From an uncultured Fibrobacter sp. (lineage in GTDB: Bacteria; Fibrobacterota; Fibrobacteria; Fibrobacterales; Fibrobacteraceae), in assembly GCA_946183925.1 (NCBI GenBank), contig CAMHDS010000007.1:1-60279 (forward strand): a DNA stretch of 60,279 bases, given 5' to 3'. The notes beneath the pieces were generated by a model that was not told the DNA's origin, ran no database searches, and worked only from the letters and a program-made list of their open reading frames with translations. Below are positions 31,328 to 38,034 of this stretch, piece by piece. The position numbers and the translations under genes were made by a program. Each line of letters begins with the position of its first letter. The stretch's first letter is position 1.

Positions 31328-31474
31328 ATGTCTGAAAAAGAACTGAGCAAGTATGGCGAGGGTGTGGGATTCGAACGCATCCGCCGCATCACCGGTTACC
31401 TGGTGGGTACCATCGACCGTTTCAACAACGCGAAGCGCGCCGAAGTGAACGACCGCGTAAAGCACGGGGTGTAA
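31328..31474 (+). CDS. Separate glycyl-radical domain of anaerobic ribonucleotide reductase (48 aa)
   Basis: Contains FERIRRITGYLVGTIDRF and NNAKRAEVNDRVKHGV, the classic C-terminal end of NrdD with the radical-bearing glycine in RITGYLVG (Gly23). It has its own strong Shine-Dalgarno (AAGGAGG) and ATG, so it is a real separate gene rather than a readthrough tail. It must associate with the NrdD body and be activated by NrdG for the enzyme to work, analogous in idea to the GrcA/YfiD spare part of pyruvate formate-lyase, but here the main protein lacks the loop altogether. Too short for most gene finders. Confidence 0.9.
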   Translation: MSEKELSKYGEGVGFERIRRITGYLVGTIDRFNNAKRAEVNDRVKHGV

Positions 31475-31529
31475 TACGGAACAGCAAACACCGAGACTCC
31501 GCATCGCGGGAATCGAGCCGGAATCCTTC

Positions 31530-32045
31530 GTGGACGGGCCCGGTATCCGCATGACGATTTTCACCCAGGGCTGTCATCACCATTGCCCCGGTTGCCAGAA
31601 CCCGCAGACCCACGACTTTGCAGGCGGGCACTTTATCGACATCGAAGAGATTCTTGCGATGATCGACGAGAACCCCCTGCTGGACGGTGTCACTTTCAGC
31701 GGTGGCGACCCTATGGAGCAATCGGCGGCCCTGATCCCGCTGGCCCGCGAAATCAAGGAACGGGGTATGAACCTGATTATCTACACGGGTTATACCTACG
31801 AACGCCTCATGGAACTGAAGGACGAGCGTCCGGACTTTTTCGAGCTGCTCACCTTTGCCGACATCCTGATTGACGGCCCCTTCGTGATGGCGAAGCGTTC
31901 CCTGGAACTCAAGTTCCGCGGCTCATCTAACCAGCGCATCATCGACGTGCCCGAAAGCCTTGCCCAGGGCCGCGTGGTGCTGCACCAGATCCAGCTGGAC
32001 GAAATGGCGGAGCGGGAACCGCTAGCTGTCAAGTGCGCTGTTTAG
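31530..32045 (+). CDS. nrdG: Anaerobic ribonucleotide reductase activating protein (radical SAM)
   Basis: Radical-SAM enzyme that installs the glycyl radical. CHHHCPGC is the CxxxCxxC cluster-binding motif, and SGGDPM the SAM-binding element. 171 aa from a GTG start. The upstream frame is open to about 31461 and translates to RIAGIEPESF, which matches the N-terminal strand of relatives, yet contains no ATG, GTG or TTG; the only in-frame alternatives are ACG or ATC codons. The annotated GTG therefore cuts about ten conserved-looking residues. The gene's end overlaps the convergent rhomboid gene by 4 bp. Confidence 0.88.
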   Translation: MDGPGIRMTIFTQGCHHHCPGCQNPQTHDFAGGHFIDIEEILAMIDENPLLDGVTFSGGDPMEQSAALIPLAREIKERGMNLIIYTGYTYERLMELKDERPDFFELLTFADILIDGPFVMAKRSLELKFRGSSNQRIIDVPESLAQGRVVLHQIQLDEMAEREPLAVKCAV

Positions 32046-33067
32046 CCCAGCGCCAGTTTCCAGGCCAACAGGTACAGGCCGTAATACATCAATAGACCAA
32101 CACCGTCTGCGCTCGAAAGGGGAGTCCCCCAGCGCAGGCTCTTTTTTTTCGGTATGAACCCGCAGAAAAGTCCTGCCACGAACCCGTAGGCGTGTCCCAG
32201 GATGTCGGCGTTTTCGCCAAGCCCGAGAAATACCGCCAGCGATGCCGCCCCGCACAGGGGCGCGAACCTGCGGAGCATCCCGTGGCTCTCCTTGGGCATC
32301 AGCCGGAACTCGATGACCGAAAGGCATCCGATGGCGGCGAACACGAAGGTGGAAAACCCCAGGGAGCGAAAGTCCGTCTGCACCGTGGCCGACACACAGA
32401 GGTTTGCCACGGCGGCGGCCACGGCGATGAAGGGCGCAAGCCGCAAGAGCGGGATACGAAAGGTAATCATGTTCATTACGATGTATCCGCAGAGCAGGTT
32501 CGATGCCAAATGCCTGGCGTCTCCGTGCAATGTCTGGGCGGTAAGGCTTCGCCACCATTCCCCCTTCAACACCTTGGTGGCGTCGGAGACTCCTTCGCTG
32601 TGGAGGTTTATTCTGTCCGAAAAATCAATGAGGGTGAATACAACGGGGGCAAGCAGCACCCACAGGGGTTGCAGGCTGAAACTCAGCGGTATGGGCGGGT
32701 TCTCCTCCTTCGGAGGATTCTCCTTGTGGTACAGTTCCAACTGGGTCTTGGCGGCGGACTCCATCTCCGGCACAATGAAAATTTGGAACGGCCCTTCTTC
32801 CGAACGCACAAGCCTGTGCTCGATCCCCTGGGACAAAAGCACCAGGCTGTCGTCCCGCACTTGCCGGAAAGTCCCTTCGGACACCTGCACCGTTTCGGGG
32901 TATTCGGGTTCGGCGGGCTGTTCCTGCTGGCGGGCATCCGGCGCCTGGGCGGCCTGCGCAGGCGCCCCTGTGGGCAGTACCGCCGGACTTTCGAGCATGT
33001 CCGGAGCTGTTTTTTCGGGAGGCTTGCGCATATAGCGGGGCCTAAGCGGCGACATTAGGCGTGGCAT
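32042..33067 (-). CDS. Rhomboid-family intramembrane serine protease
   Basis: Inner-membrane protease, 341 aa. The start at 33067 (MPRLMSPLRPRYMRK) is chosen for its GGAAG ribosome site; longer frames run into hipA. A Pro/Ala/Gln-rich, probably cytoplasmic N-terminal region is followed by about six helices. Rhomboid features: WWRSLTAQTLHGDARHLASN (loop-1/TM2 HxxxN region), LGFSTFVFAAIG (TM4, catalytic Ser), DILGHAYGFVAGLFCG (TM6, catalytic His). The serine motif reads GFST rather than GxSG. It follows hipA by 26 bp on the same strand. Substrate unknown. Confidence 0.85.
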   Translation of the reverse strand: MPRLMSPLRPRYMRKPPEKTAPDMLESPAVLPTGAPAQAAQAPDARQQEQPAEPEYPETVQVSEGTFRQVRDDSLVLLSQGIEHRLVRSEEGPFQIFIVPEMESAAKTQLELYHKENPPKEENPPIPLSFSLQPLWVLLAPVVFTLIDFSDRINLHSEGVSDATKVLKGEWWRSLTAQTLHGDARHLASNLLCGYIVMNMITFRIPLLRLAPFIAVAAAVANLCVSATVQTDFRSLGFSTFVFAAIGCLSVIEFRLMPKESHGMLRRFAPLCGAASLAVFLGLGENADILGHAYGFVAGLFCGFIPKKKSLRWGTPLSSADGVGLLMYYGLYLLAWKLALG

Positions 33068-33093
33068 AATCTTCCGCAATATACATTTTCTGC

Positions 33094-34386
33094 CTACGGC
33101 ATTTCTTGCACGCTGGCGATTGCCCTGATGATTCTTGCAGGAACACCGTTTTGGCGGGCAAGTCTTGGCCACTGGCGAACGGCATCTTCGATTTCGTGTA
33201 GAATTTTTTTGTAGCGGCCCTGCCTGAGCCCTGCAAACTTTGCCACGGCCTTGAAATCGTCCAGTGTAAAACCGTCTCGCTTGCCGTTGAAGGTCATCTG
33301 GTGCGACCCGGTCCATGCCCCTTGCGGGTTGTAGGCATAGGTCATGTCGAATGCGGGGGCAAGGGCCCATGTTCCCTGCTTGTCCATCAGGAATCCGATG
33401 TTCTTGGCATGATCATCTTGGTTGCGGGCGCAGATGTTGAAAACTGCCCGGCGGTACATTTCTTCTAGGGCGTCGTAGCCCAGGCCTAGCCGCTTGATAA
33501 CGTCTAGTGCCTGCTCGTAGCTGTAGGCCCCCGGCATGTTGAAGTCGTAGTGGGCAAGGCCGCAAAGGGACTGGTAGTGCAGTTTTTTGCCGTCTGCCAG
33601 CCTGTCGAACCGACGTGTCATAAAGTGCCTGTGTCCGGCACTTTCGTAGAGCCTGCATTCTGTCATGTGGATGCCTGCAAGTTTCACCATTTGCGAGTAG
33701 GTGTATTCTATGGCGCCGTATCCGAACAGGTCTGCGCTTTCTTTGTCGCCGTTATGCTCCACGTCGTCGAGTTTCAACAGCCAGTATCCAAAATCCGGTT
33801 CGGCCTCCACCTGCCCGGAGCGCATTTCGCCGGTGGTTTCGTTGTAGGCCACCAGGATTTTTGCCCGGGCGCCCCCCGCAGAAGTTCCGACCTTGAGAAT
33901 TTCCTCGAAAGACCGGTTGTTCTTTTTGCTGAGCCTCTTTGTGGAAAAGCGCTTGCGCCGGTTCAGGATTTCGGCGGCGAAAGTCCGCAGGCTTTCCACG
34001 TCAATGGAATCGTCTGCGCGGGAATCGGGCCCCTGCAGGGGCGAAAATTCCAGCGCTCCCATGCCACGATTCCCTGTATAGCACAGGCGTTCAAGGGCGG
34101 TAAAACTTTCGGGAGTGCGCCCCTGCCGCAGCAACCAGGAGTCTATGACCTTGTTGCCGAACTTGTCGGGGAGGCTGTCGGCAAAGAGTCCGGGCAGTCC
34201 GTGGAATGTCCTTGACAGCTGCGGGAAACTGTAGATCCGCCTGGATACGGGCATCACAAGGGGCGAGGGCTCGATTCCTGCTCCGATAAAGTGGTCGGCG
34301 TATTCGAAACGGGCGACGGGGTCGCCTTCCAGCATGGAAATCGCTCCGATGGTCGTTCCCCAGAGTTTTACCTGTACTGCAATCAT
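33094..34386 (-). CDS. hipA: HipA-like serine/threonine kinase toxin
   Basis: Type II toxin of the HipBA class; in the best-known case it phosphorylates glutamyl-tRNA synthetase and causes persistence. 430 aa. GLPGLFADSLPDKFGN and NRGMGALEF fit the N-terminal couple_hipA part; VGTSAGGARAKILV is the nucleotide/autophosphorylation loop; ARNQDDHAKNIGFLM is the catalytic loop and LAPAFDMTYAY the metal-binding Asp. All kinase motifs look intact. It begins 9 bp after hipB, so the pair is one operon. Confidence 0.93.
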   Translation of the reverse strand: MIAVQVKLWGTTIGAISMLEGDPVARFEYADHFIGAGIEPSPLVMPVSRRIYSFPQLSRTFHGLPGLFADSLPDKFGNKVIDSWLLRQGRTPESFTALERLCYTGNRGMGALEFSPLQGPDSRADDSIDVESLRTFAAEILNRRKRFSTKRLSKKNNRSFEEILKVGTSAGGARAKILVAYNETTGEMRSGQVEAEPDFGYWLLKLDDVEHNGDKESADLFGYGAIEYTYSQMVKLAGIHMTECRLYESAGHRHFMTRRFDRLADGKKLHYQSLCGLAHYDFNMPGAYSYEQALDVIKRLGLGYDALEEMYRRAVFNICARNQDDHAKNIGFLMDKQGTWALAPAFDMTYAYNPQGAWTGSHQMTFNGKRDGFTLDDFKAVAKFAGLRQGRYKKILHEIEDAVRQWPRLARQNGVPARIIRAIASVQEMP

Positions 34387-34395
34387 CTTGTACCG

Positions 34396-34806
34396 TTACT
34401 TGTCTTCTTCCCAGACCCAGGGCTTCTTTTTACCGGAATTTTGTGTTGTGGAATAATTGGCGATAGTGTCGGAAATGATGTTTTGGTCGGATGTTTTTTT
34501 GTGGGGAGAGCCCGCCCGCTGTCGGGGTTTGATTTTCCCCATTTGCAGAATTTGCATGGGCGATGGGGAATCGTCGGGGAAAATGCCCAGGAAGGTATCC
34601 AGCATGTCGCAGGCCCGCAGCACCTTGACCAGGTTCAGGATCTGTACGGAATCACCACGTTCGATTCGCTCTACCGTTCCCTTGCTGACTCCGGCCATTT
34701 GGGCAAGCTTTGCTTGAGTCCAATTGTTCCTGACGCGGAAAGCCGCCATGCGCTTGCCGAGCAGGGCAAGTGCGGATTCGTCGGTTTGTGCAGAGTACAT
34801 GGCCAT
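34396..34806 (-). CDS. hipB: HipB-like antitoxin with XRE helix-turn-helix
   Basis: Antitoxin and repressor of the hipBA operon. 136 aa, longer than E. coli HipB (88). HTH_XRE spans about 20-75 (RNNWTQAKLAQMAGVSKGTV). The extended C-terminal part is polar and ends PWVWEEDK. GGAGG Shine-Dalgarno precedes the start. Two perfect palindromes upstream (34864-34887, 34913-34934) are the likely operators. The extra C-terminal tail may insert into HipA or into a protease, as described for HipB, but that is inference. Confidence 0.9.
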   Translation of the reverse strand: MAMYSAQTDESALALLGKRMAAFRVRNNWTQAKLAQMAGVSKGTVERIERGDSVQILNLVKVLRACDMLDTFLGIFPDDSPSPMQILQMGKIKPRQRAGSPHKKTSDQNIISDTIANYSTTQNSGKKKPWVWEEDK

Positions 34807-34863
34807 GGTTCCCTCCTGTTATCTTGTTTTAAATATAATAAAATTCTTAAAAATGTGCAAATA

Positions 34864-34887
34864 TTTTTCATTAAATATAATGAAAAA
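34864..34887 (-). promoter_or_regulatory. Palindromic operator candidate of hipBA (proximal)
   Basis: TTTTTCATT and AATGAAAAA arms (9 bp, perfect) separated by AAATAT. It lies 58 bp upstream of hipB in AT-rich promoter DNA. Confidence 0.55.
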
Positions 34888-34912
34888 TTGGCGAAATCTA
34901 GTATTATTTCTT

Positions 34913-34934
34913 AAAATTTAGTGAAATAAATTTT
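34913..34934 (-). promoter_or_regulatory. Palindromic operator candidate of hipBA (distal)
   Basis: AAAATTTA and TAAATTTT arms (8 bp, perfect) separated by GTGAAA. About 48 bp from the proximal palindrome, a spacing that allows cooperative repressor binding. Confidence 0.45.
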
Positions 34935-34967
34935 AATGTTTTGACGGGAAAAGCGTGCTAAGCGAGT

Positions 34968-35160
34968 GTCATAGAAAAAGTTCACTTTTTCTCTATGACC
35001 GAGTGACGCCGCTGACGCCGAAGGCGTCAAAAGGGAATGTTAGCCCGCAAAACGCCTTGCTAACGCAAGGTTGCGGTCTAACCCTACGGGCTTAATGTTC
35101 GTGAACTCACATTAAGCTCAAAAAGTGCCTATTGCATGGGCTTCGCCCTCGGCACTTTTT
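34968..35160. ncRNA. Hairpin-rich structured spacer, candidate non-coding RNA
   Basis: Successive stem-loops: GTCATAG...CTATGAC (34968-34999); GACGCC-GAA-GGCGTC (35014-35028); a nested stem GTTAG.CCGCAA.CCTTGC/GCAAGG.TTGCGG.CTAAC (35039-35088); CTTAATGT/ACATTAAG (35091-35116); and AAAAAGTGCC/GGCACTTTTT enclosing GGGC/GCCC (35120-35160), which works as a terminator in both directions. No ORF. The region lies between hipBA and tRNA-Gly. Structure is seen; RNA status is inferred. Confidence 0.45.
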
Positions 35161-35209
35161 GCCGGCCCCTCTCCCCCAAGGGGTCTCGGGTCCGACCCAA
35201 CTTCTCAAC

Positions 35210-35254
35210 CGAATACAAAAAAGCCCAGCAAAAAGCTGGGCGTTTTTGTATTCG
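35210..35254 (-). terminator. Intrinsic terminator of tRNA-Gly
   Basis: GCCCAGC-TTTTT-GCTGGGC stem with flanking CGAATACAAAAA/TTTTTGTATTCG pairing, directly at the 3' end of the tRNA on the minus strand, with a T-run. Confidence 0.9.
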
Positions 35255-35327
<73 letters not shown>

Positions 35328-35339
35328 GGGGTGAGACCA

Positions 35340-35368
35340 ATTATAGCTTAAGGAATTTAGATTGTCAA
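35340..35368 (-). promoter_or_regulatory. Perfect-consensus sigma70 promoter of tRNA-Gly
   Basis: TTGACA, 17-bp spacer, TATAAT on the minus strand. The -35 box lies inside the last codons of the upstream adenylate cyclase gene. Confidence 0.9.
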
Positions 35369-36436
35369 GGGCTTTTGAAGCGAAAAAATCAAAATTTCGT
35401 GCTTTTTTCCCCTCAATTCGAAGATTCCCTCTTTTTTGGCGATGTAGCCGTGGGGGATGGGCTTGGGCAGTTCCTGGAAGTATTCTTCCGAAATCAGGAA
35501 TTCCTGCCCCAGCTTGGTGCAGAGCCCCTGGATTCTGGCGGTAGTGTTTAGCACGTCCCCATGGTAAGCCATTTCGCTCCCGAAGTTGCCGACCTCCGTA
35601 GAAATGACCTTCCCGCAGTGGATTCCGGCCTTGAATTGGGGCGTCACCCCGAATTTTTTCATGAATTTGGCGCTTTTCCCGGCAATGCTCTCCGAAAAGT
35701 CGTAAAAACAGTCCACTGGCCGGGCTTTTTTGCGGCAGGCGGACATTTTCCAGGTCAAAAAGGCCCCGTCCCCCGCAATCTGGTAGATTTCGCCCCTGTT
35801 TTCTTCGCAACAGTTAGAAAGCAGACTGTAGTAGTCCTTCAGAAAGCTGCTGTACTTCACATGGCCCAGTTCTTCGGCCAGGGAGGTGGAGTGCCTGAGG
35901 TCGATGAACATGAAAACCCGTTCCTCTTCCTTGGGCTCCTGAGACTTGCCGAGGAAGGTATTCCAGAAAACCCTTGGACCGAACTTCTTGTGTACGGAGC
36001 GCAGTGCCGTAATAAGATAGGCCGCGAAGAAGTACAAAATAACCTGGACCCGCACCTCGTGGGACATTAGGTTGTCTTTGATGGAGGCTAGCGACACCTC
36101 GTTGACGAGGCCCTCGTCGGCATTGGATTGGAAAAGCAGTATGCATAAGATAATGCTTGCATGTATGGCGGCGATAAAGTAGAAAGTCCGTACCAGCAGG
36201 GCCTTCCACACAGGCCTGCAGTCCCGTTCATCCTTTAAAATGATAACGTCGTATATGCCGTGGGAAAGGCCCATGAACAGGGAGAACTGCAGCATAAGCA
36301 GGAGTGGCTCTATGGACAAGTCACCCTGGTCACGATACATCTCCAGCATAGAAATGCCGATGGCAACCCCCATCCAGCAGAGCACGTAAAAACATACGGC
36401 CCTAAACTTTCGTTGTGTCTGTCGGGTAATAGCCAT
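35357..36436 (-). CDS. Membrane-bound class III adenylate/guanylate cyclase
   Basis: Makes cAMP (or possibly cGMP). 359 aa: about four N-terminal helices (VCFYVLCWMGVAIGISML, PLLLMLQFSLFMGLSHGIYD, TFYFIAAIHASIILCILLF, VQVILYFFAAYLITAL), then a class III cyclase domain from about 170: MFIDLRHSTSLAEELG (metal-binding Asp), GDGAFLTW, FKAGIHCGKV, YHGDVLNTTARIQ. The pattern fits adenylate cyclases of the MASE/CHD type; nucleotide specificity is uncertain. Its 3' end contains the tRNA-Gly -35 box. A 59-aa membrane protein gene ends 4 bp upstream. Confidence 0.88.
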   Translation of the reverse strand: MAITRQTQRKFRAVCFYVLCWMGVAIGISMLEMYRDQGDLSIEPLLLMLQFSLFMGLSHGIYDVIILKDERDCRPVWKALLVRTFYFIAAIHASIILCILLFQSNADEGLVNEVSLASIKDNLMSHEVRVQVILYFFAAYLITALRSVHKKFGPRVFWNTFLGKSQEPKEEERVFMFIDLRHSTSLAEELGHVKYSSFLKDYYSLLSNCCEENRGEIYQIAGDGAFLTWKMSACRKKARPVDCFYDFSESIAGKSAKFMKKFGVTPQFKAGIHCGKVISTEVGNFGSEMAYHGDVLNTTARIQGLCTKLGQEFLISEEYFQELPKPIPHGYIAKKEGIFELRGKKHEILIFSLQKPLTI

Positions 36437-36440
36437 AGGT

Positions 36441-36620
36441 CTAGTGGATAAAGAGGGGGAGCGCCCAGATCATGGCAATCAGGACAATGTCTTTGTAGGA
36501 TTCGCCCATGAGGAGGGTGGACGATAAGAAAAAGATGATGGTCGCAAGGGTCAGGAACACCCACAGGGGCGCCCGTTTTTTCAAGAATTTTTTGATTTTG
36601 TTTTTTGTTTCCTTGTCCAT
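36441..36620 (-). CDS. Small membrane protein upstream of the cyclase (59 aa)
   Basis: Starts MDKETKNKIKKFLKKRAPLW and has two hydrophobic helices (VFLTLATIIFFLSSTLLMG and IVLIAMIWALPLFI). Strongly basic N-terminus, so N-in topology. The stop is 4 bp before the cyclase start, which suggests co-expression and a possible partnership. Shine-Dalgarno is weak. Not a recognised family. Confidence 0.6.
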   Translation of the reverse strand: MDKETKNKIKKFLKKRAPLWVFLTLATIIFFLSSTLLMGESYKDIVLIAMIWALPLFIH

Positions 36621-36644
36621 CGAATAAATCCCGAAAGGAGTAGT

Positions 36645-36679
36645 GAGTTATCAGTTTTCAGTAATCACAACTCATAACT
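36645..36679. repeat. Heptamer repeat array (5 units)
   Basis: GAGTTAT, CAGTTTT, CAGTAAT, CACAACT, CATAACT; the last two are partly complementary to the first. Located in the divergent gap between the small membrane gene and hemW. Confidence 0.65.
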
Positions 36680-36730
36680 AATTTACATTATTTTCCCCTG
36701 TGGGCAACAACTATAATGTATTTTTAAGAA

Positions 36731-37867
36731 ATGCTAGGTCTTTACGTACATATTCCTTTTTGCGAAAAAATTTGCGATTATTGCGATTTTTTCACTATCC
36801 AGGGGCCGGATCGGCTCCATGGGGAGTACCTGGACCTTCTTTCGCGGGAGATTTCCGCCTTTTCGGAACGCCATCCGGGGGCCCTTTCCCAGGTGGAAAC
36901 CCTTTATCTTGGTGGCGGAACCCCGTCTATCTTGTCTCCGGAGGCGCTTTCTCGGCTCTTTTCCGTATTGGACGGTGCCGGAGTGCCTATTCGGCGGTTG
37001 AAGGAATCTACCATGGAGTTCAATCCGGAATCTTGCGACCAGGAGCGGCTAGCCGTAGCGCTGGAAAACGGCATTACCCGGGCAAGTCTCGGCCTACAGA
37101 CCTTTAGGCCGGAGCTTTTGCAAGCGGTGGGCCGCAGGCACACACCGGAATCTGGCCTTACCGCTCTGGAACTCCTCTTGTCCCAAGAAAACCTGAGGGT
37201 CACGGCCGACCTGATGTTCAACCTGCCCGGCCAGACAGTGTCCCAGTTCCTGGAAGACCTTGACTCTCTATCGGCGTACCCGCTGGGGCATATCAGCTTT
37301 TACGGTCTTAAGGTGGACCCCCGCACAAGGCTTGGCCACCGGCTGGAAAAGGGCGAGCTGCAAGTGGACGAGGATCTGTACGGCGACATGTACCGAAAAG
37401 GGGTTGAATTGCTGAAGTCCAGAGGTTTTGAGCGGTATGAGGTATCGAACTTTGCCCGTCAGGGAGAGGAAAGCCTTCACAACCTGAATTACTGGCGTCG
37501 GGGTGAATACCTTGCCTTTGGCCCTTCGGCTAACGCCTTCTTTGAGGGTGTCCGGTTCCACGCTCCCGACCGTTATCCGGAGTGGCGCCGGTATGTACAG
37601 GCGGGCTGTCCAGACGGTCAACTTTTTAAGGACCCTGTCGGTCACGATGAACAGGTGGCGGAACTTATCCAACTTTCGTTGCGAACAAAGTATGGCCTAG
37701 ACGTAGGCGCCTTGCAACAGTTGGCAGTACATCTTTCGGAAAAAACTGTTTCCCGCTGGGTGGAACGGGGCTTTTTGAAACGGCTGGGCTCGCGTCTCGT
37801 GCTAGAAGGCGACGGCTGGCTCTTTATGGACTCCGTAGTGGCCGATTTATATTCCAACTTGGAATAA
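36731..37867 (+). CDS. hemW: HemW-like radical SAM heme chaperone
   Basis: Radical-SAM protein of the HemN/HemW family, 378 aa. Begins LGLYVHIPFCEKICDYCDFF with the CxxxCxxC cluster motif; YLGGGTPSIL, SLGLQTFRPELL, ADLMFNLPGQTVSQFLEDL and the late LNYWRRGEYLAFGPSANAF follow in the family order. Short length and lack of an extra N-terminal Cys favour HemW (heme insertion) over HemN (coproporphyrinogen oxidase), but the older name remains possible. Monocistronic. Confidence 0.92.
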   Translation: MLGLYVHIPFCEKICDYCDFFTIQGPDRLHGEYLDLLSREISAFSERHPGALSQVETLYLGGGTPSILSPEALSRLFSVLDGAGVPIRRLKESTMEFNPESCDQERLAVALENGITRASLGLQTFRPELLQAVGRRHTPESGLTALELLLSQENLRVTADLMFNLPGQTVSQFLEDLDSLSAYPLGHISFYGLKVDPRTRLGHRLEKGELQVDEDLYGDMYRKGVELLKSRGFERYEVSNFARQGEESLHNLNYWRRGEYLAFGPSANAFFEGVRFHAPDRYPEWRRYVQAGCPDGQLFKDPVGHDEQVAELIQLSLRTKYGLDVGALQQLAVHLSEKTVSRWVERGFLKRLGSRLVLEGDGWLFMDSVVADLYSNLE

Positions 37868-38034
37868 TTCGCCTTGAATTCGGATTCTAGAAAAGTGTGA
37901 TTTAGGCCTCAAATCGGGCCGTGTCCTCGGCAAAAAAAATACCCTTGCCCATAAAAAAACATATTTTTAGAGATGTAAGTGCCCAGGCTTGTAATTGGGC
38001 GTGTTTGTTGTTGCGCAAAAAGAGAGAGGATGGT

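Noticed and set aside
35039..35088. Integron attC-like site (GTTAG...CTAAC with nested stem)
   Set aside because: The order of the core elements is GTT first and AAC last, the reverse of attC, and there is no integrase nearby.
34968..35160. Retron msr/msd region
   Set aside because: No reverse transcriptase gene anywhere in the window.
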